Source: Rhipidocladum racemiflorum
Taxonomy: Eukaryota; Streptophyta; Magnoliopsida; Poales; Poaceae
Assembly (NCBI GenBank): GCA_036346355.1
Contig: CM070581.1
Span: forward strand, 7,998,001 to 8,062,000
Reading direction: 5' to 3'
DNA: 64,000 bases
The first letter of the stretch is position 1. Every line of letters starts with the position of its first letter. This document shows, one piece after another, positions 46,921 to 56,677 of this stretch. Under the pieces are notes generated by a model. The model searched no databases, had not been told where the DNA came from, and saw nothing but the letters and a program-made list of their open reading frames with translations. Made by a program: the position numbers and the translations under genes.

Positions 46921-47234
46921 TCGGTTCATTCCATGCTACGAGTCTTCCCACAAGGAAGTAAGCAGCATGATGGGTGTGCTTGCTTATATGATGGAGCATG
47001 CCAGATTTGAGGATAACCTGCGATATTTGGTATTTTGAGTCCCGCTCAATCAGAAGGTTGTGTAGTTTGGTGCATGGGTGTACATACCCCCTTGGATGGC
47101 TATGCTTTGTCGATTACCGTTGTGATGAATGAGGCCGCATACAACGCAGTGGTTCGAATCTGAGATGCTTTGCCTGAGCTGGGCATGACATATCATGCCA
47201 CTCTTTCAAGATCACCAGTGTGGGAGACCTCTTA
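46921..47234 (+). pseudogene. Left half of an unknown ORF interrupted by a Harbinger transposon
   Basis: In the + frame, GYALSITVVMNEAAYNAVVR and, after one stop, DALPELGMTYHATLSRSP lead to WETS at the insertion point. The same frame resumes at 59514. I do not recognise the product. The surroundings and stops suggest an internal region of a non-autonomous retroelement. Confidence 0.45.
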
Positions 47235-47279
47235 GATCATCTCCAATGCTGTCGGTAAGCTCGTCCCGTTCCCATCCCC

Positions 47280-47594
47280 ATGGGAAAGCGGACGCGAGGG
47301 AGCGATCCGAGCCACTCCAACGGTGTCCCTGCGTCGGTGAAAGCACCCAAGGATAGCACAGAGATTCCCTCCCCCGAGGGCTCTGCTCACCATTCCCGTT
47401 GCATTGTCCCGGTCGAGTTGGCCTCAACTGTCATGGTTTTGCGCGTCGGCTCGGACTTCGCCGAAATCGCAAAGGGTGTCCGGCGCGAGGAGCGGAGGCG
47501 GTCCCCCTCACCGGCCGGAGAGGAGGAACTGATCCGGGTAATCAACACCGTGAGGTACGCCATTGGACCCCTGGATTTGGAGATTTCAAATTGA
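47280..47594 (+). other. 104-residue ORF in the Harbinger left arm, unlikely to be a gene
   Basis: An open frame with low-complexity Ser/Pro/Arg content lies 45 bp inside the left end of the element. It shows no recognised domain. It overlaps ORFs of similar length on the other strand, so it could be chance in GC-rich sequence. Confidence 0.2.
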
Positions 47595-48437
47595 TTTACT
47601 TTGAGCAATGGTGGATGTATTGGGGAAAAATCAGAATGGGGTGAAATCCGGAGGTGAAATGTGATGTGGGGTGAGACCGAACGGCTTCTTGATTGGAATT
47701 TGTAGACGGCTCCAGCGGGGAGTGAATCCATGGTAGAAATGTTGTCCTCCGTAGTGCACATCAAACTTGAAATCTGGTTTGGTTCTTGGTTAATGAAATG
47801 GTTGTTTACTGAATCATATTGGTGAGTAGTTGGGTAGTGACTTGGAATACCGAAATGGTTATATGTAGGATGTGCATGTATATACTTGCAAATGTTAACA
47901 TTAGTTCTCAGTATGAACGCAGGCTTGAGTGTGGCATGTGTAGTTACCTTTGTAGGTTGCCGATGGTTATATTAGCAGATCTTTAGTTCAGTTGAAAACA
48001 TGTTAAATCAATTGTTTCTGGTTAGCCGTTGCAGATGGTCATGTTAAGTTTTGCAAGTAAGTACTACTTGCAAAATCTATGATGGTGTTGGATGAGATGA
48101 ACCCAATTGACTAATTGAATGTGACCAGTTTAGGACCAGTTTGAGGCCCAGTTTAATACATTGAACAATTACTTCAATGTGAGCAACTACATTGGTAATC
48201 ATTATTAGTACTAGCTAATGCAGCTAACCAGCTTCCGAGATTTATTCATGGCCACAGTAGTTGCTCAGATTGATTGACAGCTCTTACTGAGTTGCTTCAT
48301 ATGTACTACGAATTCATTTCACCATAACCTTTGCAAAGTTCGTTCATTACATTGAGCATTTCGGAGAACAATGTGTTAACGTGGTGTTATAGATGGAGGC
48401 CGAGACCCTTTGATACATCATCTCGAAGCTGCGAGAT

Positions 48438-48773
48438 ATGCTGGAGGATAAGGCCGAGCACCTGAGGAAGCTAGCTAGGGACAACTTCAGTCCAAGTGAT
48501 GCCATTTGGGCCATTGACATTAACACCGCACTTCTTCAGGTCGAGTCCATAACCGAGAGCTTGGAGCAGATGTCCTTGGACATGATAGCATTTGGGACTT
48601 CACCTCCTGCCACTGTGATGGATGAAAGTGCATCTGAGGAGGGCGTTCATCCAGACGACATCGTGTCCGCGGACTATGAGAGCTCGAACGACTTCCTACT
48701 GAGCGAGTACTCGAGGGATTGTCTACTTAGCGATTGGTCCATCGAGTCTGATCGTTCCGGCAACCTTCTTTAG
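48438..48773 (+). CDS. Unknown acidic ORF inside the Harbinger element, upstream of ORF1
   Basis: 111 residues. The N-terminal half is amphipathic (LEDKAEHLRKLARDNFSP, then ALLQVESITESLEQMSL), possibly helical or coiled coil. The C-terminal half is strongly acidic and Ser-rich (ESASEEGVHPDDIVSADYES). The same frame extends upstream to an ATG at 48393 through one TGA at about 48408. It lies about 190 bp before ORF1 on the same strand and might be a leader exon of ORF1 or an extra gene. I do not recognise it. The composition looks protein-like rather than random. Confidence 0.4.
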   Translation: MLEDKAEHLRKLARDNFSPSDAIWAIDINTALLQVESITESLEQMSLDMIAFGTSPPATVMDESASEEGVHPDDIVSADYESSNDFLLSEYSRDCLLSDWSIESDRSGNLL

Positions 48774-48962
48774 ATCTTCTTGTCAGACTGATGTTAAACT
48801 TTAATGTATTTTGGACCATGTTGCTTTGAACTTGTAATCCATACCATAATTGTAATCAATGTGATGTAGGTTGCATGTTGAGTCATATTGTTCGCACAAT
48901 GCTTTCCGTTGTGATTGTATTAACAAACTATGTCCGTGCTTTCAATGTTCAGGGAGGACGAC

Positions 48963-49993
48963 ATGGATCCTTTCTTCTCGAACTACCTTGAGGATGACTT
49001 CGACACAGTGGTACACGGCTTTTCTCCCCCGCCAGCACCTCCGATGATGGAAACTAGCGGTGCTGCCCCCAGTCGGTCCACACGCGCCAAGAAGGGAAAA
49101 ACAAACAGCACCAGGACAGAGAGGACGAAATGGAGTGCGCAAGAGGATGAAGTACTAGTCTCTACTTGGTTGAATGTGAGCCAAGATCCCATTGTTGGGA
49201 AGGACCAATCCTCCGAGACCTATTGGAGCAGGAATGCTGAATATTACAAAAGCAATAGCAAGGAACACTTGAAGGCAAGATCCAAGAAAGGATTGGTTAA
49301 CCACTGGTTATTGATAAATGAGTGTGTTAGCAAATATGATGGGTATCTCAATCAGACAGATAGTTTACATCAGAGTGGGAGCACAGAGCGTGACAGGGTA
49401 AGGAATTGTCTCGTCATGAAGTTACCACTTTAATTCACTTCATAATTAATTGCGTGCCCCGAGTCTTATAATTGTTATCTCATTTTGCAGATGGCCCATG
49501 CTGGTAGGATTTACCAGGACATTGAGGGCAAGCCTTTCGCGTTCCACCATTGTTGGGTACTACTGTCTGATCATCCAAAGTGGTCTTCACACTTGTCCCA
49601 CAAGAAGCAAAAGATGATACGATGTGGTGCAACGCACGAAGGGTCCAATGACATTCCTATTGACCTGGCCTCCCAAGCATCCTCCGAGGAGGTGTTCTCG
49701 AAAGGCAAAGGGTTGAAACTGCCACCAGCAGGGAGGCGGCAAAGGCTGCGAGGAAGCGTCGTGGTACGTCGAGTATGTCATTCGTAGGTGTGTACTCTGA
49801 GCATTTCGAGAAGATGAATGAATCAAGATGTGCTATGGTAGACATACAACGTGAAAAGTTGGCCATGGTGAAGGAAGCGGAGAATGAAAGGATTATGAAG
49901 GTGGACTTGAACTTGTGTACCGGATTGCTTCGTGAGTACTATGAGAGTCGACAGATTGAGATTGTCATGGCTCTTCGGCAAATGAATCAATAA
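48963..49993 (+). pseudogene. Harbinger ORF1 (Myb/SANT-like DNA-binding protein), frameshifted
   Basis: In PIF/Harbinger elements this protein binds element ends and helps bring the transposase into the nucleus. Exon 1 (48963-49397) has an acidic start (MDPFFSNYLEDDFD), a basic linker, and the Myb/SANT-like block (RTKWSAQEDEVLVSTWLNVS, ETYWSRNAEYY). A 93-bp intron (49398-49490, GT...AG) joins ERDR to MAHAGRIYQDIEGKPF. Exon 2 continues to a frameshift at about 49730, after which the second frame carries the usual C-terminal helix (YSEHFEKMNESRCAMVDIQ ...) and ends with TAA at 49993. The start at 48963 fits the family better than the upstream in-frame ATG at 48930. The frameshift makes the copy defective. 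Confidence 0.8.
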
Positions 49994-50131
49994 TTGTTGC
50001 GATATGTCATCCCTGTTTCTGTGATGGGCTTTAATATTTTTGTAATGTTCAGTTCATGCTAGAACTATGTAGTTAAATTAAAGACTTGTAATGTTTGTAC
50101 TCTCGGAGCACTTCTTTATAGAACCAAACAG

Positions 50132-50785
50132 TTATACATGACACTGCACAACACAAACATACATAACACTTCCATTACCCCCCGTGGCGTGCCCAAAGGT
50201 GTTCGACCAGATCTGCCTGCAACCGAAGGTGCAGTTGGCGATCCCTCCGCCTTTGAGTTGCTCTATGTAGTGCAGCACCGACCCGATGGGTGACCTCCCT
50301 GTAACGACGGGAGTTCCCATAAAATCGTAGGTAATGTCCTGTGGTGGCCCATTCCTCTCATCCTCCACGATCATGTTATGGAGAATGATTCATGAAGTCA
50401 TTATATTCCTTAACGTACTCTGGTGCCAACATCGGCCGGGGCCCCTTACAATGGCAAACCTAGCCTGGAGCACTCCAAATGCTCTCTCAACATCCTTCCT
50501 TGCGGCGGACTACATTTGCGAGAAGTAGACCCTATTGTTTTCCATCGGAGCTGCAATTGCCTTAACGAAGGTACCCCACTTAGGGTAAATGCCATCGCGA
50601 GGTAGTACCCCATGTTGTACTGATTCCCATTTATAATGTAGTTTACCTCCGGGCCTGTGCCATCATTTTCCCTAGAAAATATGTTAGAACGGTGCATTAC
50701 ATTAATATCGTTCATGCTTCTTGGCATCCCGAAAAAAGCATGCCAAATCCATAGGTCATACGAAGCAACTGCCTCGAGGACTATG
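50132..50785 (-). pseudogene. Harbinger transposase, C-terminal half
   Basis: Minus strand. After the copia insertion the frame resumes with VLEAVASYDLWIWHAFFG, then MPRSMNDINVMHRS, which holds the second catalytic Asp, and NGNQYNMGYYLA. A frameshift at about 50596 precedes IYPKWGTFVKA, and a TAG at about 50527 follows. The segment DVERAFGVLQARFAIVRGP at about 50511-50455, holding the catalytic Glu, is intact but in a second frame. NMIVEDERNGP at 50374 downward marks the usual C-terminal block. The frame ends at 50132. Confidence 0.85.
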
Positions 50786-50910
50786 GAACGTGTGAAATCA
50801 TGTGCTGAAACATTGGCTTTGAACTGAAAAATTAACTTAGAATTGAATTTGCAAAATGTGTTTGTTCATGTGTTTTGACAATTTGACAAGAAATAGTAAG
50901 TTTCGCTTTG

Positions 50911-51430
50911 GCGCCGGACCAAACTTAAATAAAATAGTAAGTTTCCCATCTACGACGGACCAAATTTGTTGGTCTGTCGTAAACATGCTTTGGCAACCTC
51001 ATTTTCCCATGTACGACAAACCAAGTTTGTTGGTCTGTTGTAAACATGTTTTTGAGCTCTTGTGCCAAACTCAATTTTCCAAGAAAATAGCAGTCAGCGC
51101 ATGTACGACGGACCAAGTTTTTGGGTCTGTCGTGGACGTGCTTTTGAGATCATGAGCCGGACTCAATTTTCCAAGAAACCAGTAAGTTTTGCATGTACGT
51201 CGGACCAATTTCTTTGGTCAGTCGTGAACGGCTTTTTGAGGATTTATTTCGCATGTACGACGGACTGATTTCTTTAGTCTGTCGTGAACGTGTTTTCGCT
51301 GGAATGATTTCTTCTTGAAACCGAGACTTTCACTTGTACACCGGACCGATTTTGTTGGTCCGTTGTGAATGGTTTTTTGAGTGACTTTTTCATGTATGCA
51401 GCGGACCATATTTTTTGGTCCGTCGTGAAT
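50911..51430 (+). repeat. Array of short hairpins in the LTR
   Basis: About seven stem-loops of the form TACGACGGACCAAA-TTTGGTCTGTCGT occur at roughly 60-80-bp spacing (50952, 51012, 51104, 51196, 51256, 51337, 51396), with half-motifs at 50911 and 51155. Each is followed by a TGAACG/TAAACATG tail and TTTTTGAG. The arms are conserved while the loops vary. The same arrays are in the 3' LTR (56798-57320) and the solo LTR (34939-35475). Multiple palindromic CCGGAC-type motifs in LTRs are known for Sireviruses. Confidence 0.85.
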
Positions 51431-51781
51431 GCGTTTTTGCTCGATTAGGGTTTTGAGCAAAATTGGAATTGTGTTTGATTTGTTTTTGAGATTATGAAAT
51501 TTGTGAGAATTTCATGATGCTTGAAGTGGATTTTATGCAATGCTCGTGTGAGTATTTGCATGGATTGATGTGAGTCAAGTCGTGGACTTGTGCTCGGAAT
51601 TGTTTTGTGGTTTGTTCATGTGCAGGTATTGCTCGAAGACGAACGTGGTCGATGACGGGACCGGAACTAGGTTCATGGAGGAGCTGAGGTTCGGGACTAG
51701 GTTCAGGGAGGAACTGAGGTCTTGGTGGTCAAGGATGTCATGCGGGACGTTCGGGCTAAGAGAATGGTGCACATGAAGAAT

Positions 51782-51910
51782 GGTTAGTCACGTGAGAATG
51801 GCAGAAGGTCATTCGCGTGCAAAGTGTTAGTCACGTGAGTATGGCAGGCGGCCATACGCGTGCAAAGTGTTAGTCACGTGAGTATGGTAGGGTTGCCATA
51901 CGCGTGCAAG
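51782..51910 (+). promoter_or_regulatory. Three tandem 43-bp repeats with G-boxes upstream of the LTR TATA box
   Basis: CACGTG recurs at 51789, 51832 and 51875. Each is followed by AGWATGGYAGR and a matching ...CATACGCGTGCAA half, so each unit is also partly palindromic (TATGGC...GCCATA). The position about 120-220 bp upstream of the TATA-like box fits enhancer elements read by bZIP/bHLH factors. The role is inferred. Confidence 0.6.
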
Positions 51911-52723
51911 AGTTGTACTCGGCCAGGTTGGGCCAAGAGGAGTTGTATACATACTCCTTCTAGATTAGGAATTGTATTCAGAACTCCTTGTGTTTTGCTC
52001 CTTTAAATAGGAGGGGTGTCTCCTGTTGAAGGGTATCGAATCAATTGGAGCTGAGCGCATTGAGCCTCAAGCTCAGTTTTAGGGTTTGTACTCTTTTGAT
52101 GAGAGTACTTTAGACAAAAGAAATAAAGATCAATTCTTCTAGATCCTTGCGTGCTAAAGTAACCGCGTTGCTACAGTGTTTCCTGTTTTGGTTCTTGTTT
52201 GCATGCTTGTTCTTTTCTAGATTGGTTTTTGTTTTTTGAGTTTTATCTTGATTTGATCCATCAAACCTTTCTAGAGAATTGATTTAGGGTTTCTCTAAGT
52301 TTAGTTGATTAAACTTTTGTCGTTTCTGTTAAACCTTCAAGTTTACGTTAGATCAATTCTCGTCATCTTCTGTCATAGCAAGTTTGCAAGGTTCATAACT
52401 TTTGAGCTGTAAGTCCGATCATGCTGATTCTTTTTGGGTTCGATTCATAGTGGAATCTAGTTTCTTGTGTCCAAATTTCAGATCAATCTAACGGTTGGAT
52501 CTCCGGGAATTCGCGTTTTACCGAACCTATGTCATTCTGTTTTTGTCGAAAACGAGGCAATTATTTGGTTCTGTTTTGGGGTGAACTTTTAATAGATCAA
52601 GAATTTGGTTTTAGCTTCCGCACAATCATTCACCCCCCCTCTGATTGCTATATTCGTACTTCGATCCTACAAGTGGTATCAGAGCAAGGTTTTTCTAATC
52701 TATCTTAACCGGTGATTAGTTCA

Positions 52724-54895
52724 ATGGATCATTATTCGACAAAACCATGTGTGTTCGATGGTGTTGATTTTCAGTTTTGGAAGGCCAAGATGGAGGCATT
52801 CATCCAAACTCAGGGCTTCACAATTTGGGAGAAGGTCTACAAGCCATATGATGTTCCCGAGAACGACAACGTCAACGACGCCAATCGTGCACATGTTGAA
52901 GCAAATAGCAAGGCGCGCAACTTGATCATCCAAGGCTTGGGACGCAGCGACTTCGATCGTGTGGTTCATCTTCGATCCGCATATGAGGTATGAAAATCTC
53001 TCTGTGATTACCATGAGGGTTCTAACACTGTGAAAGAGGTTCACCAAGACATCTACAAGAAGGAGTACATGCGATTCGAGATGAAACCGGGTGAGTCGGT
53101 AGATGACTTCTTTGCACGCTTTAATAAGATTCTTAGCAATCTACGTGCTGTTGGAGTCAACTATACTAATGCGGCAAATGCTAGACAATTGCTTAGTGCT
53201 TTGGACATGTCGGTGTGGGAGATGAAAGTAACATCTATACAAGAATCTACTGTCATGAGTACACTTACTTTAGATGTTCTTTATTCTAAGTTGAAAACTC
53301 ATGAATTAGATGTTTTTGCTAGAAAGAATGATCATAAATCAATTGCTTTGACATCTCAATCTAGCATATCTCATAATGGTGCTGCTTCAAGTTTTGCTCT
53401 ATCTTTCTTGTCTTCACTAACCGATGAACAGATTGAGCAATTCTCAGAAGAAGACTTATCACTACTCTCTTCTCGCTTTAACAAAGCTTTGCAAAATGTG
53501 AGAAAGAGAAAGAGAGGTGGTGGTGATCCTCCAAGATGCTATGAGTGTGGTGATCTCGACCATATTCGTCCAAACTGTCCTAAACTTGCAGGTAAAGCAT
53601 CAAGGGAGGAGAAGGACAACGACAGAAGAAAAGAGAAGAAGTTCTCTTCAAGTAATAGAAAGAAGAAGAGCTTCATCAACAGCAAAGTTGTCCACCGAGT
53701 TCTTTCCGCTCTTGAACAAGTCAATTTGAGCGATGTGGATTCGGAGAGCAGTGAGGACGATGCAACTCCAAGCAAGCATGAGTTGACGGGGTTGTGTCTC
53801 ATGGCTAAAAGCAGCAATAGCTTTACTGAGGACGATCACGACAGCGACTTCAATGAGGTAGATCCTTCTTACGATGAATTAGCTATTGCTGTTGCTCGAC
53901 TTGGTAAATTGCTTGATAAACATGACAAGAAAATTAAGAAACATAATTTTATTGTGGAGTCATTGAATGCTGAAATTTCTAGACTTAAAACATTGATTCC
54001 TGATGACGATGCTTGCAAATCATGTGACTTAATTTACAATGAGCTTACGTTGCTTAGGAAAGAACATGTTTCCTTGTTAGAGCAAATCAATGATGAAAAT
54101 GAGAAAAATGAGAAACTTGTTAAACATGCTAGTTGTTCTACCATTGATTTGAATGATACAACTCCATGTTCTAAATGCTCCATACTAGAATTGAAGTTGC
54201 ATGATGCAAATGCTAAGGTTTCTCAAATGACAGAAGATTTTCTTACACATGAGGTTCTTTCATGCTCAACTTGTCGCAAGCAAAAAGGAAAAGTGGATGA
54301 TCCCTGCAATAATTGTTTAATTCTTGCTAATAAAGTTGATTACTTGCAAAACTCTTTGGAACGATTCACTAATGGCAAGAAAAAGTTGAACATGATTTTG
54401 GATCAATCTAAGGTTAGCTCAAACAAGAAAGGTTTAGGTTTTGATCTTCATGCTTCATATGAAACTAAACCTCGCTCTGTTGTTTATGCTCCTTGCAATG
54501 ACAAAGTTGAGATTTCAAATGAGCCTAAGAAAATTGTCTTCAAATCTGCTGGCCTTTTATCTTCTACCATGATGAATGCAAATGTTGCTTCTACTTCCAA
54601 AGCTAAACATAATGTTAAGTACACTTGCACTCATTGTGGTAGAGATGGACATTTAGTAGACTTTTGATTTAGACTAGCTAAACAACAAAAGAGAGAAAGG
54701 TTTAATGCTAGGTCTAATTTCAGAAAGGCACACTCCACTTCTCATTATGTGCCTAGGGTGAAACAAACACCTTTTGATGCTAAAAACACGGGAAAAGGCA
54801 AATCTGATTTTGTGCATAAGAATACTCGTGTTGTGCTTACTGTTGTGCGTCGGGTGTCTCGATCGATTCCTAAACATCTTATTTCTAACCCTTGA
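52724..54895 (+). pseudogene. Sirevirus-like gag with two nonsense codons
   Basis: One continuous frame of about 724 codons starts with MDHYSTKPCVFDGVDFQFWK, the usual copia Gag opening. It is interrupted by TGA at 52991-52993 (after LRSAYEV) and TGA at 54665-54667. A Gag core (GESVDDFFARFNKILSNLRA) and a zinc knuckle CYECGDLDHIRPNC (about residue 272) are intact. A second knuckle, CTHCGRDGHLVDF, ends exactly where the fourth ligand Cys should be, because that codon is the second TGA. Long helical segments lie between. Gag packages the RNA; this copy can make only fragments. Confidence 0.85.
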
Positions 54896-54939
54896 TCTGA
54901 GACCTCGACACTTTCTACTTCTATGTAGGCTTCTCACGA

Positions 54940-55490
54940 GGAGGGAGAACATGTGGCTAGTGAATTTCGGATGCTCACTTCATATGTTTAGTGATAAGAT
55001 TTGGTTCTCCTTTACTCATGCATCTCGTGCTAAAAGTGTTATCTTCTGAAGATGCTTCTTCCACCTCTGTTTTACTTAAAAGGCACTAGTCCAAATGATG
55101 CAGTGCAGTGCATATGTTCAGGGGGAGAATGTCTTTGTTCATAAAGATGATGATGCTGTTGAGGATGAGATAATTGGAGGTTTACATGAGAGACTCCTCC
55201 CACGTGCTTCACATCAACAAACGGTCAAGTGAATTTTCAGGTATCTCCATGGTACTCAAGATTTTGGCATTTGGCTTTTTGCTTCCTTATGCATTAGTTT
55301 AAGAGCTTATTCTGATGTTGACTTTGGAGGATGTTAAATTGATTTGGTTCGTGCCACCTCTTGAGTAATCCTCTTTCTTGAGCATTTGATATTGGATTTC
55401 ACTTTCTTAGAGATCATGTTGAAAAAGAAAATATTGTGCTTCACCATGTGGATACTGAACATCAATTGGCAGACATTTTCAAAACCCTTG
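54940..55490 (+). pseudogene. Protease scrap joined to an RNase H tail, pol deleted between
   Basis: 54948-55048 translates as MWLVNFGCSLHMFSDKIWFS, matching the copia protease region but with N-F in place of the catalytic D-S. From about 55200, FRYLHGTQDFGIW and SLRAYSDVDFGGC, and at about 55400-55490 FHFLRDHVEKENIVLHHVDT and HQLADIFKTL, belong to the end of reverse transcriptase/RNase H. Integrase and the reverse transcriptase core are missing, so the element depends on partners to move. Confidence 0.75.
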
Positions 55491-55499
55491 TCTTCTTCT

Positions 55500-56677
55500 C
55501 GTTTTGCTTTTATTCGGGGAGAACTTGGGATTGTTCATCCAATGGGTTTGTTTTGAGGGGGAGTTTCCTTGCCAAGTTCTTTCACTTGATGAGCTCACTT
55601 TATCATATTTCTTTATATGTTATGTAATTGAGCTAATATATGATAATCTAATTGTCTCACTTGAACTAAAAATGACATTGTGGAATTCCACTGGGTGATT
55701 GCCTATAGCTAAATACTCTGTGATATCTTACTCTTCTAGGCTTGTTATTGAATCTTCTTGACAAATTTGGGCTATGAAGCAAATGTGTTTTCAGCTTTAC
55801 TCTTTCAAAAGACCTTTTAATCTCCTTGCATGTTTACAATCAAAAAATAAAGGAAAAGGGAATCGCTTAAAAAAGGTTGTTAAAAGCAAAAACCTCAAGT
55901 TATGTGCTTCAGATGCTTTCCTAAAAGATAAGATGTATGCTTCAAGCATGCCATTCCTCAAAAGACAAGATGTATGCTTCAAGCATGCCACTCCAAAGAA
56001 ATAAAAGAAGTATGCTTCAAGCATGCCACATGCCGTTTACTGTTTAAAGATTAAATTGGTCTACTAGATTGGAGTTGAAACTACTTGCTCGCCCTGATTT
56101 GTTAGTTGCTTCAACTTTGAGCCTTTGTTTTTCTACTAAAGGTTTTGCTTAGTACTTGGCTATAGTTGACTAAATTGAGGTTGAGATGCATGTCATTCCC
56201 TAACTTGTTAAAATCACATCAAGATCATGTATTTTGCATATTATGTGATATATAAGGTTATATGATCGAATGAGCTCATCTTTTCCTATCTTGGCACTCC
56301 CTTGTTTCTCCTTGTGAAATCATTGTTTCAGAAAATTTTTGAACATGTTCTCTCTTTTGTACTCTTGATGAATCCATTGTCAAAGGGGGAGAAGTTTGGG
56401 AATCGTTGAAAAGTTTAAGAAAAAGGGGGAGAAGAAAAAGGGGGAGTTGTTTGAGAATTTTGGGAGAAGTTTGGAGAATTTTGAAATTTTTGGGCACATT
56501 GCACATTCACACACATTTTCCTTCTCAGGGGGAGTTTTTGTTTTGCTTTTTGGTCAAAGGGAGTCTGTGTTTTCTTACTTTGGTCTTTGATCCTTTGGAT
56601 TTCAAAATCTTTTGTAAAGTGAATGCCAAATGTTCAATTCTAAGTGGTGTTGCCAATGTTTTCATCAAGGGGGAGAT
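55500..56677 (+). other. Non-coding 3' region with repeated purine tracts
   Basis: 1.2 kb between the RNase H tail and the 3' LTR. It holds several GGGGGAG tracts, a small tandem repeat (ATGTATGCTTCAAGCATGCC phrases at about 55932-56030, themselves palindromic as TGCTTCAAGCA), and the final tract CAAGGGGGAGAT at 56667 that would prime plus-strand synthesis. Confidence 0.6.

Larger units (their letters stand above)
50791..52671 (+). repeat. 5' LTR of the Sirevirus-like element
   Basis: 1881 bp. From left to right it has a hairpin array (50911-51430), a conserved block with two ACTAGGTTCA repeats (51665-51710), three 43-bp G-box repeats (CACGTG at 51789, 51832 and 51875), a TATA-like TTTAAATA at 52002-52009, and the leader part to 52671. 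Confidence 0.92.
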
